This document shows, piece by piece, positions 46,780-56,682 of a DNA stretch of 64,000 nt. A program made the position numbers and the translations under genes. Numbering within the stretch: position 1 is the stretch's first letter; each line of letters begins with the position of its first letter. The stretch is taken from contig NC_057761.1 of NCBI RefSeq assembly GCF_010389155.1, positions 25,442,210 to 25,506,209 of the forward strand. The letters are read 5' to 3'. Source of the stretch: Erigeron canadensis (Eukaryota > Streptophyta > Magnoliopsida > Asterales > Asteraceae). Below the pieces are notes generated by a model. The model was not told the DNA's origin. It searched no databases and was given only the letters and a program-made list of their open reading frames with translations.

Positions 46780-47011
46780 AGAGAATGAGAGGATTTTTTT
46801 TTTTTAAGTTTTGTTAGTATAATATGTGTTACTAGACTTTATTGGCCATCGTTCTTCATTGTTGTTTGCAAATGTCTATACCTGGAGCCTAAATCAATTC
46901 TCTATTCTCTTTGATACATTTGTTTAGTCTTTGTTTGTGGTTTTTGTGTATTGTCAAGCGTATGTGTGTTCTTTTGTAATAGTAATATTGTTTTTTAATA
47001 TATGTTTATAG

Positions 47012-48870
47012 AGGGGGTATGTTTTACAAAAAAAAATTACAACTTGGCAAAACACCCAGAAATAGATGTCCCAAATTTGCAATTAATTAAGCTCATGCAA
47101 AGCTTTAAGTCAAAGGAATATGTCAAAGAAACATTTGCATGGATGCATTACTATTGGTTTCTTACTAATGATGGCATTGAGCTTTTGAGAACTTATTTGA
47201 ACCTTCCTTCTGACATTGTCTCTGCTACTCTTAAGAAGTCTGCTAAGCCCCTCCGGTCCCCCCCCCCCCCCCCCCCCCCAATGCCCCTCGGTAATTGTTG
47301 AAAATGTTTTTTCTTTAGTTTAAAATTTGGTTAAGATTTAATGATGTTTGAGGGTTTAATTGGTGTGGTTTGTCATTGTAGTGGCTCGCCGAGATTTGAT
47401 GGAGATAGGCCGAGGTTTGGTAATAGGGATGGATATAGAGGTGGGACGAGAGGGCCTCCCGGTGAATTTGATGGCGAAAAGGGTGGTGCTCCTGCTGATT
47501 ACCAGCCTGCTTTCACAGGGTAAGTTTTTTTAATGTGATAGATATTTTTTCATTTGTTAGTTGTTCTGTTTTTGCTTCTTGTATTGATGCATATGATATT
47601 TGTGTAGCAGACACTTATAGTTATAGATTTGGAATTTAGGATAAGTGGTAAACCCATCTTTTAAAGGTTGTTTAGGAAGATTTTAATTGTTTGAACATAT
47701 TCACGTTTTATTGATTGAATTTGTTTGTAATGTATGTAGAGTGCCTTATTTTTTTGAAGTTCTTCAGTGTTAATGCTATGTTTAAGATTTTTTGTTGGCA
47801 TAATAGATACCTGCTTTTAAATGAAAATGCATCTGATACAAAGCAATGTTTTGTGCATTCTTTCAACCTTGGATAGTTTGGTGCACTACAGAGGCTTACA
47901 ATGTTTATGATTATTTTCTGAGATTTGTTTTCCTTGCTGAATAATTATAACCTCTTAAGAAGGTAAAATTTTTCGGCAAGGCAACTTTGAAATGAAACCT
48001 TATTTGCTAACTTCAAATAAAGTTACAAAAATATAGCAACATTGCCATGCCGTCACTTTTTTTGAGCTATTGCATCTGTTCTAACAGCTAAAGTTGTGTA
48101 TTCTATAAAAACAACATTTTGTTATCATTGCAATAATTGCTTAATAGAATACTACGCGGAACTCAACAAAAGTGGAGATTGTGTAGTATCTGATTAAGGC
48201 ACATAATTTTTTTTGTTTTTGTGCATCTGGACAATAACTAACTTTGATCCTCCTATAACTTTTAGATCTACACTTTTTGGGTGTTGTGTAGTATCTGATT
48301 AAGGCAAGGATTGTAATTGTTAGAAGACAAATTTAGTTAAAATGTTACAACCTGGAGAAATTAAAAATCAAATAGCTGTGATTACCTTGTGATAAGGCTA
48401 GCATCTTTGACTAGATATACACATATTGTTAAGAACTATGCTCTAACAGAAAAACAAAGACACAAGTTACAAAAATCTAATTTCTGAACACTTATTTCAC
48501 CTAGATATACACATATGGTTAAGGTTTAATGATATTGAGGGTTTAATTGGTGTGGTTTGTCATTTTAGTGGCCCACCGAGATTTGATGGAGATAGGCCGA
48601 GGTTTGGTGATAGGGATGGATATAGAGGTGGGCTGAGAGGACCTCCCGGTGAATTTGGTGGCGAAAAGCGCGGTGCTCTGGCTGATTACCAGCCTGCTTT
48701 TAACAGGATAAGTTCTTTTTAATATGATAGATGTTGTTTCTTTTGTTACTTGTTCTCTTTTTGCTTCTTGTTTTGATGCATATGATATTTGTGTGGCTAT
48801 ACATTAGGAATTTAGGATAGCTGTTAAATCAGTCTTTTAAATTCCGTTTAGGAAGATTTTAGTTATTTGA
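47012..48870 (+). pseudogene. RPS10 partial copy lacking exons 1, 2 and 5
   Basis: 47012 onward matches RPS10 exon 3 ([35 protein letters not shown]). The conserved exon-3 end is replaced by a run of 22 C at 47258-47279, followed by a changed frame. Exon 4 follows at about 47381-47519 with a good donor. Intron-4-like DNA runs to about 48510, then the intron-3 end plus exon 4 repeat at about 48518-48715 with a mutated donor (GATAAG). No exon 5 was found. The 5' side joins directly to the 3' flank of the membrane-protein gene. This is a rearranged segmental copy, not a retrocopy, because introns are kept. Confidence 0.9.
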
Positions 48871-49498
48871 ACATAAAAAAATGGTTCTGATGTATAACAA
48901 GCAGGTCGCGGACCAAAAAAAGGTGGTTATGTAAACCCCAAAACTACTTGTCACATTCGACTATTGTGTGTATCTAATTCTCAACCCGTCTATCATGAAT
49001 ACCATCTGTCCATCTTCTAACTTTTCATGTTTAATGTATCTGACTTCTTATAACTAGTAAAAGGTTGTTGTGGCACTAGTTTTGATGGCATGGCAATTTG
49101 TATGGCTATCATGCTAGCGAAAATACCAGTTACATGGTGAAGAGGTGATCTGATACACGATAGCCTGTTTAAAAGTTGGATACACATAATAAAGGCTGGA
49201 TACATTCCGGTACATTTATTTCTAACTTTTATTTTTCAACGTTCAGACTAAATAAGCGTCAGTGGATCATATATGGCAGTAAATAGTCTCATTCAGTTTA
49301 CAATCCAACTAATCAAGTTATTCGATCGTGCATCCTAGATAATAACTAAAAGTAACTTTTGTGCTCAACACTTGTTATTTATATATAGCAAGTAAACTTC
49401 AATCCCTTAACAAACAAGCAGAAAGACTTTGATGAAGAGTAACCATGGATAAGGTTGTTAATGCGAAGAAATTTTAGATTGTATTTCTAGATATAAAG

Positions 49499-51853
49499 TT
49501 ACATAATTTGACTTTTAGTACTAAATGAACAAGTCTGCAACTGAACTGTATCGATAGGGACTGGCTCAGATGGATAATCGCACTTAGTCGATCCATTATC
49601 AGGCAAAAACTCACATATTTGAGGTGTCACGTTACTTGACACACCAGATATATCTGTACAGTTCCATTGCAATTTCTTTGGCTTCTCACTCAACCCAATA
49701 GTAACATTTGAAAGACAAAACCCAGTGAACGGATCACCCTCAATCCCACCCATATTTCCAGCCATTGTCACATTTTTAGCAACCACATTTCTATAATTAA
49801 TCCTATCAACTTTTGGGAGTGCCTCTGGGTCATAACCAGGATCAGGGTGCTGACCGTAGGCCCCAGTGGTCCAAAAAACGTACTTCATTGTTTGCAGATT
49901 CATTCCGTCCACAAAGATGTCTGTAATGTAGGCTCCTCTTCCGGGAGCAGTTTTAATTCTGATCCCAGACTCAGAATTGATAGCGCTAATATCTTCAGCT
50001 CTAATGTCTTTTATGCCACCTGACATTTCACTTCCAAGTGCAATCACTGCACTATCAGGTGAAATGCAAGTTAGCCTTCTTATGATCATCTGTTCTGTTG
50101 GCATCCCAAATTTAATGCCATATTCATCCCATCCACTTTTCACGGCTATACAGTCATCTCCGGACACCACATACACATCCTGGATTTTGACATTTTTACA
50201 AGAGTCTGCACACACAAACATAAAAAGCCCATCTTCTTAGAATTGGTAAAATGAACGCGTTGGGTAATGGGTCATAATATATTTTGGTCAAAACGTGTTA
50301 CTTATTACAAACATGTCAAACTGACTCGATATACTTCTTCTCCAATGTTGGATTGTGTATAAATAATTATCCTTTAGTGATAAAAGATAACCCCTATAGC
50401 CTCATTGATAGATGAATGGGTAATGATAATCACCTCTAACTATATTGTGCTTAATACAACTCTTAAACACTTGTTAGATCTCAAAAGGGTTTACAGAATC
50501 AAACCTGGATCGATACCATCTGTATTAGGAGAATCTATGGGCGCAGTAATAGTTAAACCTTGAATTATAATATCACTGCAGATACAATCGAAAGTTGTAT
50601 TAGTTATCGTGTTAAAAGTTCTAAAGAAAAAGATACCACGATTAACATCTCCTGTTTCATGGACTAATTACCTGCTATACACTGGATGAACAAACCATGA
50701 TGGCGAGTCAATTAGAGTGAGGTTGGATATTTGGATTTGCGTTGAGTATGTTAACTCAATAAGGTATGGCCTTGTGTTCTTTAATTTCTTTTCATGAAAC
50801 TTTGTCCACCATATCGAACCTTGCCCATCAATCGTGCCATTATCACCTTCAACAAGGATTTTCATATCATACTAAATGTGTTGCGAAATGAAGATTTATT
50901 ATATGATTACTTCATGTGTGATACATTTTTTGTGATTATAAAGATATACCTGTGATAACAACATCAGTAAGGTGTGATCCACCTATGAGACTGCTAAACC
51001 TTCCTCCCGGTCCATCTCTTCCTTGACCATACGAAGGCAATGGTTCAACTAACGGATAATCACCTTCATCCTGCGCCCAAAATAACTATTAGCGTACAGA
51101 CAATTTGTCCTAAATTGTACTCATACTCATCAAATGCTGCGAGTGTTTCAAGTCAATCGGTTTTGAATGCTTAAAGGATGAAGTAAATTTTAACTAAAAA
51201 TCTTGCAATAAATGTAGATATATCTTAAATTGATAAGTTTGACAATATTGGGTTGGGGGGGTATTTTAAACAAACAAAATGCATGTGTACTGTACCTGGG
51301 AAGCAAGAATAACTGCACCGAATTGGATGAACAAAGTGAAATGGCTAGTGAGATTGAAGCTACCAGTAAGCCATTTTCCGGGTGGTACAATAAGTTGTGC
51401 ACCGCCGTCATCTCCATACTGACTAAGATTCTTAACAGCATTTTGGAAAACTGCTGTGTTTGATGTTACACCGTCACCTTTACCTCCAAAATCTGTCAAA
51501 AATGCAGTATGTTTTCGGCAGTTAATTGCAGGGTACGTTACTTCTGACCCTGACAATACATGTCTTCGACATTCAATCACACATAACTGCATCAACCCAA
51601 GCAACAGCAAACTCGAAACCAAATTCTATAAATCAAAATTTAATGCATTAGGAAAAGTTAGAACAAAAAGTTAATGTTATAACACCAAGATCTATGAATG
51701 TGGTTTTCAAACGTCATGATTTTTCTATACATGCACAGTTTGTAACCCGTTTGCCTTCTATTTTAAAAACAAACAAAAAATGTAAGGAAAAACGAAAAAC
51801 AGAAATATGGAGAGACATACAGTTGTAAATGTGGATGGTTGATACAACACCAT
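49499..51853 (-). CDS. Polygalacturonase-like protein (glycoside hydrolase family 28)
   Basis: Six minus-strand exons join to 478 aa with no break: 51853-51821, 51625-51296, 51070-50950, 50846-50672, 50575-50505, 50205-49499. Exon 1 begins MVLYQPSTFTT and exon 2 gives a hydrophobic segment (SSLLLLGLMQLCV), together a likely secretion signal. The right-handed beta-helix fold is marked by DFGGKGDGVTSNTAVF, NGTIDGQGSIWW, NTDGIDPDSC, SGDDCIAVKSG and RIKTAPGRG. NTD, DD and RIK are the GH28 catalytic/substrate motifs. The position usually holding GHG reads ISPDSAVIALGSEMSGG, so the catalytic-loop His is absent, as in one plant subclade remembered as probable polygalacturonases. The product would act on pectin in the cell wall if active. 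Confidence 0.93.
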
Positions 51854-51892
51854 GGTTGGTTATCATGATCAAAGCAGTTAGAAAGGTAAGGG

Positions 51893-51900
51893 ATTTATAG
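51893..51900 (-). promoter_or_regulatory. TATA box of the polygalacturonase-like gene
   Basis: The minus strand reads CTATAAAT, about 40 bp upstream of the start codon at 51853. That implies a very short leader if it is the true TATA box. Confidence 0.45.
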
Positions 51901-52071
51901 GCAAAGTAATGATGGTGATTAATGCAAAAGATTTTGGTAATCCATGGGAATCAAATCAAATTTGTTATATATATATATATATATATATCCAATATTGCAG
52001 TTACCTCATGAAATGTGAAAGACTATATTATGTGAATCCAATATATGGTCTTCTTGTTATTATGTGAATTA

Positions 52072-52318
52072 GAGTTAGTTCAAGTGGCCAAGGTATTTCC
52101 AATCTCCACTATGTGGGTTCCAGTGGGTTTCTCTCAAGGTTGTGGGTTCAAGTTTCGGTTGACACAATCATTGGGTTTTCCATCTATAGGAATTTTTCAC
52201 AAGGAGGGGGGTTGAGAGACTGCAGCGTATGTTCAGCATCTCGTGAGGTCCAACGATTGTTGGTTAAAATTGTCTCCAACCACGTCTGAGTCGAAATACA
52301 CCTTTCAAAAAAAAAAAA
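52072..52318 (+). mobile_element. tRNA-derived SINE, 247 bp
   Basis: It starts GAGTTAGTTCAAGTGGCCAAGG (A-box region), has a B-box-like GGTTCAAGTTTC around 52145, and ends in an A run of about 12. An 8-bp duplication GTGAATTA flanks it at 52064-52071 and 52319-52326. The sequence differs from the SINE at 13015, so it is another family or subfamily. Confidence 0.82.
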
Positions 52319-52326
52319 GTGAATTA

Positions 52327-53337
52327 ATGACAAACATTTACTTTTTCTATATATAAACCAATTTTTTCATCAATATCTTTCTTACAATTAATTCATAATT
52401 GATTAATTGTTTTCAAATCACGTATATCATTGAAAATTGTAATTTGTCAATGATCCATGGTCCGCGTGGTGAGGCATCCAGGTTTTACCAATGTCTTGAT
52501 CCCTAGCTTAGCCTCTACGGCTCTACATGGTTTTTCTTGAAATTGGTGGAACTGGGCTTGGGCTCTATACGGCTGAATTGGGTCAACTTACGGTAACCTT
52601 TAGCTATTAAAAAAAGTACTCTATAAGTAAAATCTTTATTTAAATAAATGTCACTGAACATTATTATCATTTGGAAAGTCAGATAAATCATCACACATAT
52701 AAGTTTTGAGTTGAGTCACTTTTATAAAGATTAAGTTCAGAAAATTATTAACCAAAGAAATTGACTTCATTAAAATGATGAAGATGTGAATGGCTATGTT
52801 TTTCAATGGGACCCTGAGAAGATAAAACTTGATCAGCACCTACACTTAATATATATATATATATATATGCATAGAATGTATTTTTTTCCCCCTTCCTGAG
52901 CCAAGTCATGCCATGGCCTCTATGTGGCTATGTCGATTTAATTTTCGTGTTCAGAATTAATAATTTGCTTTGTCATGTTAAAACCAAACCCTAAAGCCAA
53001 TACAACGCATGCCTTTTCAACGTTGAAAGATTATGTTCATTTTTAATGGAATATTTCATGTTGATTAGCGGCTCTATTAGATGGTTAATGAGTTAAGCAA
53101 TCGTTTTGTAATACGTTTGCCAAAATATATAAACCAAATGAATCCAAAGTAAGGAATTTATCAATTTGGAAGACAGCTGTGGTGTGTAAACAACTCCATT
53201 TACTTCAAGAGTATAATGTCAGTGTCACACAATGACGATGTCTTTACCATCTAGTAAAGGTATATAAAGGTACTACACAGGTGTAACAACAAACATTATA
53301 CAACTCGTCTTAGCATGCCAGTGGTGTTCATCTTTCC
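52327..53337. other. Spacer between SINE and the deSI-like gene 3' end
   Basis: AT-rich DNA with a (TA)n run at about 52849-52868. The last 100-150 bases likely contain the 3' UTR of the minus-strand PPPDE gene. No other gene was seen. Confidence 0.45.
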
Positions 53338-55088
53338 TCATCGTTGTATATCGGATGACAAGTTGTGCACTATGTTTTCCTCCCCATTTTCAAGAGTAGT
53401 ACTAGTTGAGGGTTTTGCACCAGCAGCAACAAGGTTTTTAAACCAAGCAGGTTGTTGGAACCTAGGGGTGGATGTATCTTCACTTGAATCATTGAGGGAA
53501 TCTGTTGAGCAGGTGGGTGAAGCAATGCCAGCAAGAAATTGGTACGCCACCCTGCTAGCCGTCACAATCTCTGTTTTAGCTTGTCTGAACTACACTCGTG
53601 TCAAAAGGAAACAAAAGAAAATTCAATAATATATCTTAGTAAATGAGCGGATGATAAACTGAGCAATGTAACAAGTCAAATCATGTTTTCAGTTCGGACT
53701 GGTTGATATCAGTCGACCATGGAAACTTTGTAGAATACATTTGTAAACATACATAAGTATTAAAATTGAATAAAAACCACATTATTACAATAATAACTTG
53801 CATATTTTAATTAACAGATTTAGGTTGTATAATCTTGGTACACTTTAGGCAACTTTTGACTCGTTTCTGTTTAACTAAATTCTTGGATTGACCCATTAAG
53901 ATTCACCCAAGGGCCAAAATTGAAACCCTTTACAGATGAACATAATGGTAAACAAAATCAATCAGTTGTGTATGTTGTGGCTGCAAATGTGTGGAGACAA
54001 AAAATAAATGGATAAACTGCTCACCCTGTAAGCAGTGTTTCCGGCTATTTCCACAGCAGTGTCGCCTGCATTAGCAAATCTGTTCACCCAACCTGCAACA
54101 CATGTAGCATACAACCTTAACAAGTGAAAAAAATACATGTTCAGCAACCCCATATGTCATGATAAAATGGCTCTATCTATTTAATTATACCCATTTCCAT
54201 AGGTGCTGTTTATAACAATGGAGTACAGATGGAGATGGCAAACATAATACAAAGATACAAAATCTAATAAAATAGGTCTAATGTGAACCATAGTTTGATG
54301 GCAGAAGTTCATTCACAGAAATATGCAACGGATGTTCAAACATATAATAACTTGGAACTAAAATTTCATGCCCAACTCAAAAATAAAATGGGAGTCACCT
54401 GGAAGTTTAGGCACACCAAGTCTCTCACAGAACTCATCACAGAAGTGATTGCAGTTCTTTGACAGCAGATCATAACAGTCCCCTGGCCATTCTGTACTAA
54501 GTTCCCCGAGGATCTGATTGACTTTCGTCTTAGTAAGGTCTGTTTCCCCAAGAATAATGCATTCTCGGTACGTGTACATGGGATTTTTCCCAGAAGGGCA
54601 ATTAAAAACTCCACTTCCCTCTTCACAAAACCCAAATGACCATTCATCCTCTCCGTAAACCTGCCATTTATACCATACATTTATCATAAACAAAACCCAA
54701 ATGCGTTATGAACTTGGAATTTGTTCTAAATCGGAAATCATCCCGGGCTAGACACTTATACAGGCACTAGTACCGACAACATCAAACCTTAAAAGCCGCA
54801 TACAAGGTTTAGATCATTAAAATTAACACTTAGGTGAATACAATTTTACACCATCAATTTAAACAAATTAAAAACGTAACGAAAAGGAGTCACACATACA
54901 TAAAATTATATATATATATATATATATATGTAAATAGGTGTATGTAAATATACCTGAACAGCGCTGTGGAAGATACCACCAAGACCAATACCATCTTTGA
55001 ACAACTTATTGATCTGAAGAATTGTATTGTTTGTTTTTTCTGAATCACTATTTGTTACATCATATATATGCACCACCACTGACGTCAT
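53338..55088 (-). CDS. PPPDE/deSI-type thiol peptidase
   Basis: Four minus-strand exons give 238 aa: 55088-54954, 54660-54399, 54092-54025, 53589-53338. The PPPDE domain covers about residues 1-140. It has the catalytic His in VHIYDVT and the catalytic Cys in SKNCNHFCDEFCERLG, separated by GIGLGGIFHSAVQVYG and the YTYRECIILGETD segment. After the domain come GWVNRFANAGDTAVEIAGN and a Ser/Thr-rich tail ending NLSSDIQR. In animals deSI proteins remove SUMO; plant members are predicted deSI-like cysteine peptidases. Remembered Arabidopsis relative: At4g25680. The N-terminus fits the family exactly, which supports the start at 55088. Intron 1 contains a (TA)n run near 54908-54929. Confidence 0.94.
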
Positions 55089-55599
55089 CCACCCCTTTCT
55101 CTTCTTTCGTTTTTTCTATATATAATAATTTTTTTGATCCGCCCCTCTCAAACCCTATAACTCTTTTTTCAGTCAGTTTCAAATTTTCAGATCAAATTGT
55201 TTCAATCTAGGGATATCCATAACAGAATTTATATTATTATTATTATTATATTATATGACTATATCCTATAAAATAGAAGTGTGTGAAATAATGTGAGTAA
55301 TTGTTTTTTTTTTTTTTTGTGTGTATGTGTGTGTGATGAATGAATGTCTCCGTCAGGTGGAGTGGGTCTTCTTTTCGATGTCGGTCTGGCGTGTATGTGA
55401 TATGGGCTTCCATTCCCATTTCTCTATTCCTTTATTTAAATTTTTTTTTTTTTTTTTTACTTTGTGTACGTATAACCAGATGTATGGTTGGCGTAAACTC
55501 TTTTGGTTCTTTCAACTTAGCATGGTAAAGAGAAAGGTTAAGTAAAGTCTGCAGTACGGATCATTTTTTCATATTAAAATGTATCTATTTATTTATCTA
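55089..55599. other. Upstream region of the deSI-like gene
   Basis: AT-rich promoter-side DNA with TATATATAA near 55117-55125, a (TTA)n-like stretch near 55232-55250 and long T runs near 55306-55318 and 55440-55459. No second gene was supported. Confidence 0.45.
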
Positions 55600-56048
55600 C
55601 TAAGCCATATGCTAGCGCGATAGGTGATAAGAAGACTTGCCCGGGCTAAAAAGCTTAAATGTATAGGCAGCGGTTTGGATCACAATAGGTGGAGTCTCTA
55701 AAAGACTTATAGAAGCTTTCAAAGCCATATGCTCGCGCGATAAGACAAAGGTGTTGGAAGTGAAGAGTGGCGGCGAATAGCGATAGCAATGTGATTATTA
55801 ATGTAAAAGTAAGAAATTAATGATTGTAATAGGGATAATGTAGTTATTTAAGAGTTAATGATAGATTTTGTAAAATATATTCATTTAAGGGTATAATCGG
55901 TGTTTCAAATGGATAGTATAGGTATACGAGTGGAAAACTGGAAATCTTTAAAATAATGAATAAACAGGGAGGGGCATTGTTTGGTTAATAACTTAGTTGA
56001 AAAAAAATATAAGGAATTAGATTTTTTATAATGTAGAATAGATATAGA
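55600..56048 (-). mobile_element. Helitron-like element with duplicated 3' end
   Basis: On the minus strand the 5' end is TCTATATCTATTCTACATT (56048 or 56042). The body includes CCGCCACTCTTCACTTCC and ends with the shared 3' signature. That signature occurs twice, 120 bp apart: ATCGCGCGAGCATATGGCTT at 55722-55741 and ATCGCGCTAGCATATGGCTTAG at 55600-55621. It may be one element with a duplicated terminus, or two abutting copies. Confidence 0.5.
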
Positions 56049-56175
56049 TATATTTAAACCAACTAGGTTGGATAAAGTAGCAGAGGTCAAGGTTTAATCG
56101 TCAGTTCTAGTAAGGCTGTAGATCTTTTTATATCTTTGGTAGAACCTGAAAACAATTTATCTGCTATTGGTCGAG

Positions 56176-56285
56176 GTAACGTTATCTATATTTCAACCTC
56201 TCTTGTACACCATCGAATATGGTATTTGAACCCAAAATTCATGGAAGGCGGCATCGAGGGTGACTTTACTTTACTTTCTATTTAT
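56176..56285 (+). repeat. Dispersed repeat, SINE-3'-like, copy 1
   Basis: A segment of about 105 bp (AACCTCTCTTGTACACC, TTTGAACCCAAAATTCATG, then GGCGGCATCGAGGGTGAC) is shared with 62157-62262 and ends in a TTTAC/TTAC-type simple tail. This pattern fits the 3' end of a plant SINE, but promoter boxes upstream are unclear. Confidence 0.45.
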
Positions 56286-56682
56286 TTATCTATTTATTTC
56301 AAGATCTGAATTTCTTAAACATGAGTCATCTAAGATTTAAACCGAGTATATAAAAAGCCCATATCGCTTATAAATTTGTTGTCTAAAAAAGGAAAACGGA
56401 TAAGGACTGGTCTTATGGAACATAAAACCCATTATGGCAAATATCGACATTTGGGCTTTGAGTTGTATTGGCCCATCCAGTAAACAGATGAAAGTTGAAA
56501 GATCAACCTTAGTTCTAAGGTAAATTAATCAATTTCGATCATGTTTACTGGACATTATTTCCTTTGACAATTCTTATTATTATGAGATTTATGTGGATTA
56601 AATTAATATCATATTTGATGATATATATAAATGAATTTTTGGGAAACAGTATTTAGCATTTTATACTCAAATAATACTCTAA

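Larger units (their letters stand above)
34477..46980. repeat. Large inverted duplication (two arms, centre 36860-36870)
   Basis: The left arm (34477-36859) and right arm (36871-46980) are inverted copies of one segment: 3' UTR, exon 2, intron, exon 1, then an 11-bp centre, then exon 1, intron, exon 2, 3' UTR. The arms are collinear once the MULE (35151-36650) in the left intron and the copia element (37132-46353) in the right intron are removed. Without these insertions each arm is roughly 0.9 kb. Confidence 0.88.

Noticed and set aside
53315..53629. 104-codon plus-strand ORF
   Set aside because: It is the antisense shadow of the last exon of the deSI-like gene on the minus strand, which fits a known family.
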